Below are positions 38,901-45,639 of a stretch of DNA of 64,000 nt, piece after piece. The notes beneath the pieces were generated by a model that ran no database searches, was not told where the DNA came from, and saw only the letters and a program-made list of their open reading frames with translations. Origin of the DNA: an uncultured Nitrospirales bacterium (lineage in GTDB: Bacteria; Nitrospirota; Nitrospiria; Nitrospirales; UBA8639). The position numbers and the translations under genes were made by a program. The stretch is taken from NCBI GenBank assembly GCA_958295805.1, contig OY282373.1:28501-92500 (forward strand), read 5' to 3'. Numbering within the stretch: position 1 is the first letter of the stretch; every line of letters starts with the position of its first letter.

Positions 38901-41900
38901 GACGGCGACCGGGAACGCGGTGGATGCGCCGAATAAGCAGGTGACGGTCTCGGCGACGGTCTCGGGCGGCAACGGGGTGGCGACGCCGTCGAACGTGATG
39001 CTGACGCTGACGGACGACGAGATGCTGCCGACGGTGGCGCTGGTGCTGTCGCCGGCGTCGATCTCGGAGAGTGGCGGGGTCTCGACGGTGACGGCGACGC
39101 TGTCGGGGGCATCGAGCGAGGCGGTGACGGTGACGGTGGACGCGGCGGCGGGCACGGGGGCGATTCCCGCGGACTTCGCGCTGTCGAGCGCGACGACGCT
39201 GACGATCGCGGCGGGGGCCACGACGAGTGCGGGCGCGGTGACGGTGACGGCGAACGGGAACGCGGTGGATGCGCCGAATAAGCAGGTGACGGTCTCGGCG
39301 ACGGTCTCGGGCGGCAACGGGGTGGCGACGCCGTCGAACGTGATGCTGACGCTGACGGACGACGAGATGCTGCCGACGGTGGCGCTGGTCCTGTCGCCGA
39401 TGTCGATCTCGGAGAGTGGCGGGGTCTCGACGGTGACGGCGACGCTGTCGGGGGCATCGAGCGAGGCGGTGACGGTGACGGTGGGGGCGGCGGCGGGCAC
39501 GGGGGCGATTCCCGCGGACTTCGCGCTGTCGAGCGCGACGACGCTGACGATCGCGGCGGGGGCCACGACGAGTGCGGGCGCGGTGACGGTGACGGCGAAC
39601 GGGAACGCGGTGGATGCGCCCAATAAGCAGGTGACGGTTTCCGGCACGGCGTCGGGCGGCAACAACGTGGCGAACCCGTCGAACGTGATGCTGACGCTGA
39701 CGGACGACGAGACGCTGCCGACGGTGGCGCTGGCGTTGTCGCCGGCGTCGATCTCGGAGAGTGGCGGGGTCTCGACGGTGACGGCGACGCTGTCGGGGGC
39801 ATCGAGCGAGGCGGTGACGGTGACGGTGGACGCGGCGGCGGGCACGGGGGCGATTCCCGCGGACTTCACGCTGTCGAGCGCGACGACGCTGACGATCGCG
39901 GCGGGGGACACGACGAGTGCGGGCGCGGTGACGGTGACGGCGAACGGGAACGCGGTGGATGCGCCCAATAAGCAGGTGACGGTCTCGGCGACGGTCTCGG
40001 GCGGCAACAATGTCGTGGCGCCGTCGAACGTGATGCTGACGCTGACCGACGACGAGCCGTTGCCGACGGCGACGCTGGTCCTGTCGTCGTCGTCGATTTC
40101 GGAGAATGGCGGGGTGGCGACGGTCACCGCGACGCTGTCCGGCAAGTCGAGCGCGGCGGTAACGCTCACGGTGTCGACGTCGCCGAGCCCGGGGACCGAC
40201 TTCACGCTGACGGGCACGACGCTGACCATTGGGGCGGGGGCCACGACCAGCGCGGGTGCGGTGACGGTAACGGGGGCCGACGACGGCACGGCGGAGGGGA
40301 GCGAGCAAGTCACGATTTCGGGGGTGGCCGCGGGCGGCAACGGCGTGGGGAACCCGGCGCCCGTGATGCTGACGCTGACCGACGACGACACGCCGCAGAC
40401 GACGCTGCTGCTGTCGTCGTCTGCGATCGGGGAGAACGGCGGGGTGGCGACGGTCACCGCGACGCTGGACCGGCCGTCGACCGTGGCGGTGACGGTGACG
40501 GTGTCGGCGGCGCCGGGGTCGGGGACGGCCTTCACGCTGAGCGCGGCGAAGACGCTGACCTTCGCGGCGACCGCGACGACCAGTGCGGGCGTGGTGACGG
40601 TGACGGCGAGCGACAACGACACGGATGCGCCGGACAAGAGCGTGAGGGTGTCGGGGACGGCCTCCGACAGCCTTGGCCTGACCAACCACCCGGACGACGT
40701 GACCCTGACGATCACGGACGACGACGCGGCGCCGAACGCCACGCTGTCGCTGAACCCGGCGTCGATTTCCGAGAACGGCGGGACGTCGGCGGTGAGCGCG
40801 ACGCTCTCGCACCCGTCAAGCGCGGCGACGACGGTGACGGTGACGGCGGTATCGGGGGCGTTCACGGTGCCTGCAGGGGCGGCGGGCACCATCGTGATTG
40901 CAGCCGGGTCGACCACTGCGGCGTCGGACACGGTGACGATCACGGCGGTGAACAACAACACGGACGAGCCGAACCGGATGGCGACGGTGACGGCGACGCT
41001 GACCAACAGCCAGGGCGCGGGGAGTGTGACCGCGGTGACGCTGACGCTGACGGACGACGACGCGGCGCCGGGGGTGACGCTGGTGGTATCGCCGGCGTCG
41101 GTTTCGGAGGACGGCGGCGTCTCGACGGTGACGGCGACACTCTCGCACCCGTCAAGCGCGGTGACGACGGTGACGGTGACACCGGTGGCGAACGCCTATT
41201 CGGTGGCGTCGGGTTCAGGGGCGACCATCGTGGTCGCGGCGGGGGCGACGACGAGCACGGACACGGCGACGATCACCGCCGAGGACAACGACGTGGACGC
41301 CGCCGACAACCCAGTGACGGTGTCGGGCACGGCGCAGAACGGCCAGGGCGTGGGCACGGTCAGCGGGGCGTTGCTGACCATCACCGACGACGACGACGCG
41401 GGGTTGGTGGTATCGCCGGCAACGTCGGCGTCGTCGCGGCTGCGGACGACGGAGAGTGCCGGGACGGACACCTTCACGGTGAAGCTGGCGACCAAGCCGA
41501 CGGGGGACGTGGTGCTCGGCGTGGCGAGTTCGAACACCGCGGAAGGCACGGTGTCCGCGTCGTCGCTGACCTTCACGGCGACAACCTGGAACACGGCGCA
41601 GACGGTGACGCTGACCGGCGTGGACGACGCGCCCACCAACCCCGCCGACGGCAACCAGAACTACACGGTCACCCTGACCACGGGGAGCACGGGGACCGAC
41701 ACCAACTACAACGCCCTCTCGTCCACGGTGTACGCGGTCAACGCGGACAACGAGTACGGGCTGGACGTGAGTTCGAGGACGGTTCAGGTGACGGAGGGTG
41801 GCGGGACGGCGACCTTCACGGTGGCGCTGTTCACGCAGCCGTTGGCGGCCGTGACGGTGACGGTGACGAGCGAGAATACGGCCGAGGGCACGGTGTCGCC

Positions 41901-44900
41901 GTCCTTGCTGGTGTTCACCATGGGGACTTGGAACACGGCCCAGCCGGTGGTGGTGACGGCCGTGGACGACGACGTGCATGGCGGGAATGTGTCCTATAAC
42001 GTCGTGCTCGCCCCGTCAAGCACCGACTCTAACTACAACACCCTCACGGACGAGACCGTGTCGGTGACGACGACGGACAACGACGCGAAGCCGACGGTGA
42101 TGCTGGCGGTGACGCCGGCGACGATCACGGAGAACGGCGGCGTGGCGACGGTGACGGCCACGCTCTCGGGCAAATCGAGCCAAGCGGTGACGCTGACGGT
42201 GACGACGACACCGGTGCCCACGCCGGGGGGCGACTTCACAAAGACCGGGGAGACGCTGACCATTGCGGCGGAGCAGACGACGAGCACGGGGCTGGTGACG
42301 GTCACGGCGAAGAACAACGACGTGCATTCGTCGGAGGACAAGGCCGTGATGATCTCGGCCACGGCGCCGGGCAGCATCGTGGCCGACCCGGACCCCGTGA
42401 CGCTGACGATCACGGACGACGACAAGCCGGGGCTGGAGATCAACAAGACCGAACTGGCGCTGAAGGAGGAGGCGACGGACCCTGCGGACATGGAGTCGTA
42501 CACGGTGAAGCTGGAGACGGAGCCGACGGCGGCCGTCACGGTGACGGTCACGGTGACGGTGGTGAACGGCCACCCCGGCGCGGTGATGGTCGCCCCGACC
42601 ACCCTGACGTTCACGGGTACCAACTGGGCCACGGCGCAGCCGGTGACGGTGACCGCGGGCAGGGACCCCCCCACCGACTACCAGAACGAGAAGGTCACGC
42701 TGACGCACACGGCGTCCGGGGCCAGCGAATACGGTTCCCTCCCGGCGGCCAAGCGCCCGAGCGTGACCGTGGAGGTGGAAGACAAGGATCCGCTGCCCCG
42801 GCTACAGGCGGGTGCTGACACCACGATCAATGACCACAGGGTGACGGTGACGGCGACGAGAGCGGAGGCAACGCCGGCGGTGGAGGTGATCCCGTCGGCC
42901 GAGACGGATGGGGACATTGAGGTGAAGATTAGTCTGTATGAGGGGGATCCAAATATTCAGATGCCGGACGGGGGCCGGTTCTTCCTGGGTAGTTCCGACC
43001 AGCCGATGGATCGCACGGCGGTGGACATCACGGTGACGTCCGAGGGCCGCCCCCTCACCGACGCCACCCGCGCCAGGGTGCTGGGCGATGGCCTGACCAT
43101 TTGTCTGCCGGTGAGTAAGGCGGTGAGGGACGAGGCGCGTGAACTCGGCCGGGACTTGTACCTCCTGCATAACCGGCACGGTGCGTGGACGGTCGTGGGG
43201 GAGGCGGACGTGGCGGCGGTGGAAGCCCAGGGAAATAGGCTCTGTGTGAGCGGGTTGCTGGACTTCTCTCCGTTTGTGGTGGCGATTGACAGGGGGAAGG
43301 AAGTGACGTTCGAGCCGGATGCGCAGCAGTCGTGGACGTTCCTGACGGGCCAGGCGGTACGCGACGGCGCGGGCGCCCTGCCGGGGGCCACGGGGGACGG
43401 GCGCATCACCTACACGTTGACGCCGATCACCCTGCCGCTGCCGGCCGGGTTGACCTACACGCCTCCGGGGGCCGGGGCGGAGCACGGCGGGACGATCACC
43501 GGCACGCCGACGACGCCGACGGCCCCGCGGGAGTACACGCTGACCGCGACGGACGTGGACAAGGAAAAGGTGAGCCACCCGATCACCATTGAAGTCAAAC
43601 CCGGCATTCAAAGCCGGGACTTGGGTCTGGTCCTAGCCGGCGTCGGCCGGACCCTGGCCAGCGACGCCGTCGAGATTCTGGGCGGCCGCTTCGGCTCCGC
43701 CCCAGCGTCCCGCCTCCAAGTCACCCTAGGCGGCCAAGTCCTCCGCCTCACCAATCCCCAATCTCCTTCCCCCTCTTCTCCTCCCTCTCCCCTTGCGGGA
43801 GAGGGCCAGGGTGAGGGGGGTCTTCTCCGGGGTGAGGGGGAAGTTCTCCGGGGCGAGGGGAAACTCCTCCAAGGTGAGGGGAGTTTGCTCCAAGGTGAGG
43901 CCACCCGCGCCGTCCCCGTCGGCGCCAGCCCCTGGCAACAAGCCACCGGCCTGGCTCTCAGCGTGGCCCGCGCCCTCGGCGTCACCATCAACACTCCTTC
44001 GCCGCATTCCCCCTCTCCCCTTGCGGGAGCGGGCCGGGGTGAGGGGGGCGTTTTCCGGGGTCAAGGGGGCTTCCTCCAAAATGAGCCCAACCGCCTGGGC
44101 CGCCTTCCCACCGACCTCAGACGAGGGACCACCACCTCAAGCCTCTTGGGCCTCCAGCCCGTCTCGGGCCGAGACCTCCTGGCCCGCAGCGCCTTCGAGT
44201 TGCCCCTGACCCGCACGGGGGACCACGGCGTCCCCGCCTGGACCCTCTGGGGCCGCGGCTCCGCCGCCGGCTTCTCCGGCCAGCCTGAAGCCGGGTTCAA
44301 GATGGACGGCACCCTCTACAGCGGCTATGTCGGCGTGGACTACCGGCCTCAAGCCACGGTGCTCATGGGCTTGGCCGTGGCGCACAGCACCGGCGACGTG
44401 AATTATGAGCGCACCGGGGCGACGAAGGCCGGGGCGGACGTCGAGTTGACGAGCGTGCTGCCGTATGCGCATTGGCAACCGCGCCCCGGGTTGGGGGTGT
44501 GGGGCCTGGCAGGTGCGGGCTGGGGCGAGATGGACCTGAAGCTGGTGGGCGACGCTCAGACGTACACCACGCGGCTGACCTCGTGGCTGGGAGCCGTGGG
44601 CGGGCGGCAAGCCCTGACCACGTGGCAGGGGATCGATCTGGCGGCGAAGACGGATGCGTTCCTGACGACGGTGCGGTCGGCGGGCAAGACGAATTTGCCG
44701 GCGGCGCGGGGGCACGCGCAGCGGGTACGGCTCGTGGTGGAAGGCCGGACCGCGGTAGACCTCTCCCCCGTGTCCCGGCTGGAGCCGCGCCTGGAGTTGG
44801 GCGGCCGGTGGGACAACGGCACCGCGGAGCAAGGCCTCGGCTCAGAGTTGGGTGGTGGCGTCGCCTACACGCGGACGGATTGGGGGTTGAGCGTGGACGC

Positions 44901-45351
44901 ACAAGGGCGGTATCTGCTGCTGCACGAGGATGGAGCGTTTGAAGACTGGGGAGCGAGTGTAAGTGTGCGGCTGGATCCGGGGGTGGCGGGCGAAGGCGCG
45001 TATCTGACGGTGGCGCCGGTGTGGGGGCAGGCGAGCAGCGGAGTGGAGCAACTCTGGGGCACGGCGGCGGTGCTGCCGCAAGCCCGCGGCCCCTCGCAAC
45101 CCGCCACGGGCTGGCAGCCTGGCAGTTTGGAAGTAGACATAGGCTACGGCGTGGCTCTGGCCGACGGGCGCGGCTTGGTGACCCCATACGGCGGCCTGGC
45201 CCTGGCGGGCACTGGCTCCTCCCGCTACCGGCTGGGAAGCAGGTTGGCCTTGAGTTCGTCACTGGACGTGACCCTTGAGGGCGAACGGGCGGAACAACCC
45301 GGCCAGAAAACCGCATATGGTGTCTCGGTTCGCCTGGGCTGGCAGTGGTAG
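26995..45351 (+). CDS. Giant surface protein with about 46 Calx-beta-like modules and C-terminal outer-membrane barrel
   Basis: A product of 6,118 residues. A signal peptide (MKRWIAGWRLHLLPLLLFAF, cleaved near AAQ) sets the start at 26995; the open frame begins at 26599, but its first part is non-coding. About 46 beta-sandwich modules of 105-120 residues follow, each typically ending in TxTITDDD or TLTDDE, the Calx-beta pattern. About 42.9-43.3 kb codes an unfamiliar region, then comes a He_PIG-like module (LPLPAGLTYTPPG...TITGTPTTPT). After a Gly/Glu-rich linker a barrel of about 370 residues runs from AWTLWGRGSAAGFSG to a final RLGWQW, with alternating strands and a terminal aromatic as in autotransporter-like barrels. 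Acidic DDD loops suggest calcium binding. Likely role: surface adhesion or cell-cell contact. Confidence 0.9.
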   Translation: MKRWIAGWRLHLLPLLLFAFAAAAPDVAAQTPSLSINSPSVTEGDSGFPNMVFTVTLSPASSQRVTVQFSTRASRSTATPSTDYGTTSGTLTFAAGDTSKTFNVWVRGDTTDETNETVVAEIGNASGATVSTGSGTGTIIDDDGPTVSINSPSVTEGDSGSTNLTFTVTLSATSVQQVTVAYADAGTGTATSGTDYTAITAGTLTFAVGTTSQTFNVSVTGDTTDEANETVVVTLSSPTNATVSSTAGTGTGTITDDDGPTLSINSPSVMEGNSGSTNLTFTVTLSAASAQQVTVAYADATTGTATSGTDYTAITAGTLTFTAGTTSQTFDVAVTGDVLDESNETVVVTLSAPTNATISTATGTGTITDNDATPSITLTVDDNSVAEDDGATTITVTATVDGTTRFAAATTVTVSVAGSGTASAVDFAAVTGFDITIAAGAESGTGTFTLTPTNDALDEADETVTVSGASGSLTVNSATISLMDDDATPTLSIDSPSVTEGDSGSATLTFTVTLSAASGQQVTVAWGSGTGGTATAGMDYTAITGGTLTFAVGTTRQTFNVSVTGDTTAEPNETVVVTLSNATNATIATATGTGTITNDDGTTLSINSPSVTEGNSGSTTLTFTVTLSAASSQQVTVAYADAGTGTATSGTDYTAITGGTLTFTAGTTSQTFNVSVTGDTTPESNETVAVTLSGATNATIATGTGTGTITNDDAGLVITPTALTVTEEGPGKSFTFALASNPGDDVEITVRFRADEGLAMSTFIAVRNNRDFFIEFGYGTSIPITVTALADSNSQDEIRNITYEAFNYGPSGERNAVAVTVIDDDKPTVSLSLSPASVSENAGVSTVTATLSEASTAATTITVSAAAGTGADSSDFTLSSARTLTIAAGETTSTGTVTITAVDNALDEPDKSVTVSGSASNSVGVQQPSDQTLTITDDDGPTLSLDSPSVTEGDNGSTNLTFTVTLSATSVQQVTVAWADAGSGTATSGTDYTAITGGTLTFAAGTTSQTFDVAVTGDTLDEVNETVVVSLSSPTNATIATGTGTGTITDDDGPMVSIDSPSVTEGDSGSTNLTFTATLSAASGQQVTVAWAEGTGGTATSGTDYEAIAGGTLTFPAGTTSQTFNVAVMGDTTDELNETVVVTLSSPTNATIATGTGTGTITDDDGPTVSIDSPSVTEGNSGSTTLTFTVTLSAASVQQVTVDYADAGTGTATSGTDYEAIAGGTLTFAAGTTRQTFNVAVTGDTTAEANETVMVALVNSTIATIATATGTGTITNDDGVTVSINSPSVTEGNSGSTNLTFTVTLGAASSQQVTVDYADAGTGTATSGADYTAITGGPLTFAAGTTSQTFNVSVLGETTAESNETVVVTLSNPTNATISSATGTGTITNDDAGVVFTPTALTLTEEGPGKTFTVALATNPGDGVEVTIRFLADPGLAMSSFIAFRNNRDVYLDFEYGSDPFEMTVTALADSNANDETRYIRYTTSGYQGAVDVTNPQNAVRVNVIDDDKPAVSLSLSPASVSENAGVSTVTATLSEAVAVATTITVSAAAGTAADSSDFTLSSANTLTIAAGATTSTGTVTVTAVDNALDEPDKRVTVSGAVSHNGVAAPADQTLTITDDDPTPTLSLDSPSVTEGDSGSTTLTFTATLSAASSRYVTVAWADAATGTATSGTDYTAITGGTLIFPAGTTSQTFTVAVTGDTLDEANETVVVSLSNPTNAAISSTAGTGTGTITDDDATTATLSINSPTVTEGDSGSTNLTFTVTLSAASGQSVTVDYADAGTGTATSGTDYTAITAGTLTFAAGTTSQTFNVAVTGDTTFEPNETVVVTLSGATNATIAAGTGTGTITNDDAGLIFTPTALTLNEEGASKSFTIQLATDPGFDVSFDIFPPAGLRVNNSTGTIPYDLDYGDTPAFSVTALADSNSEDETKYIQYSAFSYGPSGRRNGVEVTVIDDDEPAVSLSLSPASVSENGGVATVTATLGEAVAAATTITVSAAAGTDTDASDFTLSAARTLTIAAGETTSTGTVTITAVDNALDESDKSVTVSGAASSSAEIRQPTDQTLTITDDDGPTVSIDSPSVTEGDSGSTNLTFTATLSAASVQQVTVAYADAGTGTATSGTDYTAITAGTLTFAVGTTSQTFNVAVTGDTLDEANETVVVSLSSATNATIATGTGTGTITDDDATTATLSIDSPSVTEGNSGSTNLTFTVRLSAASGQQVTVDYADAGTGTATSGTDYTAITGGTLTFAAGTTSQTFNVAVTGDTLAELSETVVVTLSGATNATIATATGTGRIRNDDAGLVFTPTALTLTEEGASKTFTVTLSSRPPSEQATIFLYPDPGLELSAGTAGTARNPDNITFNFRWGFDSPRQITVTALADSNGNDETRYIRYRTSGYDAVDTTNPQNGVRVNVIDDDDPTVSLSLSPASVSENGGVSTVTATLNKAVTVATTITVSAAAGTAADSSDFTLSSANTLTIAAGATTSTGTVTVTAVDNALDEPDKSVTVSGAVSHNGVAAPADQTLTITDDDPAPTLSIDSPSVTEGDSGTTNLTFTATLSAESGQQVTVDYADAGTGTATSGTDYTAITGGTLTFAAGTTSQTFNVSVTGDALDEVNETVLVTLSSATNATISTATGTGTITDDETLPTVALVLSPASISESGGVSTVTATLSGASSEAVTVTVDAAAGTGAIPADFALSSATTLTIAAGDTTSAGAVTVTANGNAVDSPNKQVTVSATVSGGNNVVAPSNVMLTLTDDETLPTVALVLSPASISESGGVSTVTATLSGASSEAVTVTVDAAAGTGAIPADFALSGTTTLTIAAGDTTSSGAVTVTANGNDVDAPDKAVTVSGTVSGGNGVATPSSVTLMLTDDEGTPTVTLVLSASSISENGGVATVTATLSGKSSAAVTLTVSTSPSPGTDFTLTGTTLTIGAGATTSAGAVTVTGVDDVTAEGSEPVTISGVAAGGNGVMAPSPVTLTLTDDDAPQTTLLLSSSAIGENGGVATVTATLDRPSTVAVTLTVSAAPGAGTAFTLSAAKTLTFAATATTSAGVVTVTASNNDTDAPNKIVTVSGAASDSLGLTNHPPSVTLTITDDDAAPNATLSLNPASISENGGTSAVSATLSHPSSAATTVTVTAVSGAFTVPAGAAGTIVIAAGLTTAASDTVTITAVDNATDEPPRTATVTATLTNSQGAGSVTAVTLTLTDDEPLPTATLVLSASSISENGGVATVTATLSGKSSAAVTLTVSTSPSPGTDFTLTGTTLTIGAGATTSAGVVTVTGVDDVTAEGSEQVTISGVAAGGNGVGDPSNVMLTLTDDDTPQTTLLLSASSISEDGGVATVTATLDRPSTVAVTLTVSASPGSGTAFTLSAATTLTFAANATTSAGVVTVTASDNDTDAPDKSVRVSGTASDSLGLTNHPPNVTLTITDDDAAPNATLSLNPMSISENGGTSAVSATLSHPSSAATTVTVTAVTGFYTVGSDATIVIAAGSTSNATDTATVAAVDDATHQGSGGRSTTVTGTAVNAQATAESETVAVTGAPLTLTDDETLPTVALALSPASISESGGVSTVTATLSGASSEAVTVTVDAAAGTGAIPADFTLSSATTLTIAAGDTTSAGAVTVTANGNAVDAPNKQVTVSATVSGGNNVVAPSNVMLTLTDDETLPTVALALSPMSISESGGVSTVTATLSGASSEAVTVTVDAAAGTGAIPADFALSSATTLTIAAGDTTSAGAVTVTATGNTVDAPNKQVTVSATVSGGNNVVAPSNVMLTLTDDETLPTVALALSPMSISESGGVSTVTATLSGASSEAVTVTVDAAAGTGAIPADFALSSATTLTIAAGATTSAGAVTVTANGNTVDAPNKQVTVSATVSGGNNVVAPSNVMLTLTDDETLPTVALVLSPMSISESGGVSTVTATLSGASSEAVTVTVDAAAGTGAIPADFTLSSATTLTIAAGATTSAGAVTVTATGNAVDAPNKQVTVSATVSGGNGVATPSNVMLTLTDDEMLPTVALVLSPASISESGGVSTVTATLSGASSEAVTVTVDAAAGTGAIPADFALSSATTLTIAAGATTSAGAVTVTANGNAVDAPNKQVTVSATVSGGNGVATPSNVMLTLTDDEMLPTVALVLSPMSISESGGVSTVTATLSGASSEAVTVTVGAAAGTGAIPADFALSSATTLTIAAGATTSAGAVTVTANGNAVDAPNKQVTVSGTASGGNNVANPSNVMLTLTDDETLPTVALALSPASISESGGVSTVTATLSGASSEAVTVTVDAAAGTGAIPADFTLSSATTLTIAAGDTTSAGAVTVTANGNAVDAPNKQVTVSATVSGGNNVVAPSNVMLTLTDDEPLPTATLVLSSSSISENGGVATVTATLSGKSSAAVTLTVSTSPSPGTDFTLTGTTLTIGAGATTSAGAVTVTGADDGTAEGSEQVTISGVAAGGNGVGNPAPVMLTLTDDDTPQTTLLLSSSAIGENGGVATVTATLDRPSTVAVTVTVSAAPGSGTAFTLSAAKTLTFAATATTSAGVVTVTASDNDTDAPDKSVRVSGTASDSLGLTNHPDDVTLTITDDDAAPNATLSLNPASISENGGTSAVSATLSHPSSAATTVTVTAVSGAFTVPAGAAGTIVIAAGSTTAASDTVTITAVNNNTDEPNRMATVTATLTNSQGAGSVTAVTLTLTDDDAAPGVTLVVSPASVSEDGGVSTVTATLSHPSSAVTTVTVTPVANAYSVASGSGATIVVAAGATTSTDTATITAEDNDVDAADNPVTVSGTAQNGQGVGTVSGALLTITDDDDAGLVVSPATSASSRLRTTESAGTDTFTVKLATKPTGDVVLGVASSNTAEGTVSASSLTFTATTWNTAQTVTLTGVDDAPTNPADGNQNYTVTLTTGSTGTDTNYNALSSTVYAVNADNEYGLDVSSRTVQVTEGGGTATFTVALFTQPLAAVTVTVTSENTAEGTVSPSLLVFTMGTWNTAQPVVVTAVDDDVHGGNVSYNVVLAPSSTDSNYNTLTDETVSVTTTDNDAKPTVMLAVTPATITENGGVATVTATLSGKSSQAVTLTVTTTPVPTPGGDFTKTGETLTIAAEQTTSTGLVTVTAKNNDVHSSEDKAVMISATAPGSIVADPDPVTLTITDDDKPGLEINKTELALKEEATDPADMESYTVKLETEPTAAVTVTVTVTVVNGHPGAVMVAPTTLTFTGTNWATAQPVTVTAGRDPPTDYQNEKVTLTHTASGASEYGSLPAAKRPSVTVEVEDKDPLPRLQAGADTTINDHRVTVTATRAEATPAVEVIPSAETDGDIEVKISLYEGDPNIQMPDGGRFFLGSSDQPMDRTAVDITVTSEGRPLTDATRARVLGDGLTICLPVSKAVRDEARELGRDLYLLHNRHGAWTVVGEADVAAVEAQGNRLCVSGLLDFSPFVVAIDRGKEVTFEPDAQQSWTFLTGQAVRDGAGALPGATGDGRITYTLTPITLPLPAGLTYTPPGAGAEHGGTITGTPTTPTAPREYTLTATDVDKEKVSHPITIEVKPGIQSRDLGLVLAGVGRTLASDAVEILGGRFGSAPASRLQVTLGGQVLRLTNPQSPSPSSPPSPLAGEGQGEGGLLRGEGEVLRGEGKLLQGEGSLLQGEATRAVPVGASPWQQATGLALSVARALGVTINTPSPHSPSPLAGAGRGEGGVFRGQGGFLQNEPNRLGRLPTDLRRGTTTSSLLGLQPVSGRDLLARSAFELPLTRTGDHGVPAWTLWGRGSAAGFSGQPEAGFKMDGTLYSGYVGVDYRPQATVLMGLAVAHSTGDVNYERTGATKAGADVELTSVLPYAHWQPRPGLGVWGLAGAGWGEMDLKLVGDAQTYTTRLTSWLGAVGGRQALTTWQGIDLAAKTDAFLTTVRSAGKTNLPAARGHAQRVRLVVEGRTAVDLSPVSRLEPRLELGGRWDNGTAEQGLGSELGGGVAYTRTDWGLSVDAQGRYLLLHEDGAFEDWGASVSVRLDPGVAGEGAYLTVAPVWGQASSGVEQLWGTAAVLPQARGPSQPATGWQPGSLEVDIGYGVALADGRGLVTPYGGLALAGTGSSRYRLGSRLALSSSLDVTLEGERAEQPGQKTAYGVSVRLGWQW
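29140..34920 (+). repeat. Higher-order four-module repeats of about 1.35 kb
   Basis: A block of types DSPSVTEGDSG, INSPSVTEG, FTPTALTLTEEG and SLSLSPASVSEN recurs with modest divergence. Its TEEG modules begin near 29.14, 31.17, 32.56 and 33.89 kb. The TEEG modules are more diverged than the others, so they may carry variable function. Confidence 0.75.
34930..41060 (+). repeat. Near-identical module repeats of about 345 bp
   Basis: Ten or so modules starting LPTVAL(V/A)LSP(A/M)SISESGG are almost identical at DNA level (two at 34.93-35.6 kb, seven at 37.64-40.05 kb). A three-module block (LVLSASSISENGG, TLLLSSSAIGENGG, LSLNPASISENGG) of about 1 kb occurs three times, at about 35.62, 36.63 and 40.06 kb. 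Recombination between them should change protein length. Confidence 0.9.
43786..43915. repeat. Dispersed CCCTCTCCC/GGGAGAGGG palindrome, in frame inside the giant gene
   Basis: CCTCTCCCCTTGCGGGAGAGG plus GTGAGGGG runs and five GGTGAGGGG-type tandem units. It is translated as SPLAGEGQGEGGLLRGEG and similar. A second in-frame copy lies at 44007-44075. Two more copies lie just after the gene at 45377-45412 and 45482-45522. Confidence 0.85.
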
Positions 45352-45500
45352 TTAGAACATCCAGAGAGTAGAAACCCCTCACCCCGACCCTCTCCCTCAA
45401 GGGGAGAGGGAGCTAAGCGACCGCGCACGGCGTCTCGGTTTGGTTGGGGTGGCAGTGGTAGTTGGAACATTCGGGGAGCCGAGCCCCCTCACCCCCGCCC
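45319..45500. repeat. Duplicated 3' end of the barrel gene
   Basis: GTCTCGGTT..CTGGG..GGCAGTGGTAG, which codes the last residues (VSVRLGWQW and stop), is repeated 110 bp downstream (about 45429-45460, reading GVSVWLGWQW and stop). Each copy is followed by GAACAT, then a CCCCTCACCCC...GGGGAGAGGG palindrome. The second copy is the tail of another barrel gene or a local duplication. Confidence 0.8.
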
Positions 45501-45588
45501 TCTCCCGCAAGGGGAGAGGGAGCACGTTCCCGCCGTCCTTCCGCCTTCCTCTGCCATTTGCCCCCTCTATCATTCTGTCCCCCCTTTG

Positions 45589-45613
45589 TCATTCTGAACG
45601 AAGTGAAGAATCT
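45589..45613. repeat. Dispersed TCATTCTGAACGAAGTG repeat
   Basis: Short copy of the family at 22099 and 14223 (TCATTCTGA.CGAAGTGAAGAATCT), between the adhesin and the coiled-coil remnant. Confidence 0.6.
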
Positions 45614-45639
45614 GGTTTTCCGTTGGCACGGACATGACG

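Noticed and set aside
37575..41006. Minus-strand ORF of 1,143 codons inside the giant gene (and others at 34743-37307, 38767-40812, 30295-31458)
   Set aside because: They are the antisense of repetitive, GC-rich Val/Thr/Ala codons that leave few stops on the other strand. The plus strand has signal peptide, modules and barrel; the antisense products are low complexity with no start signals.
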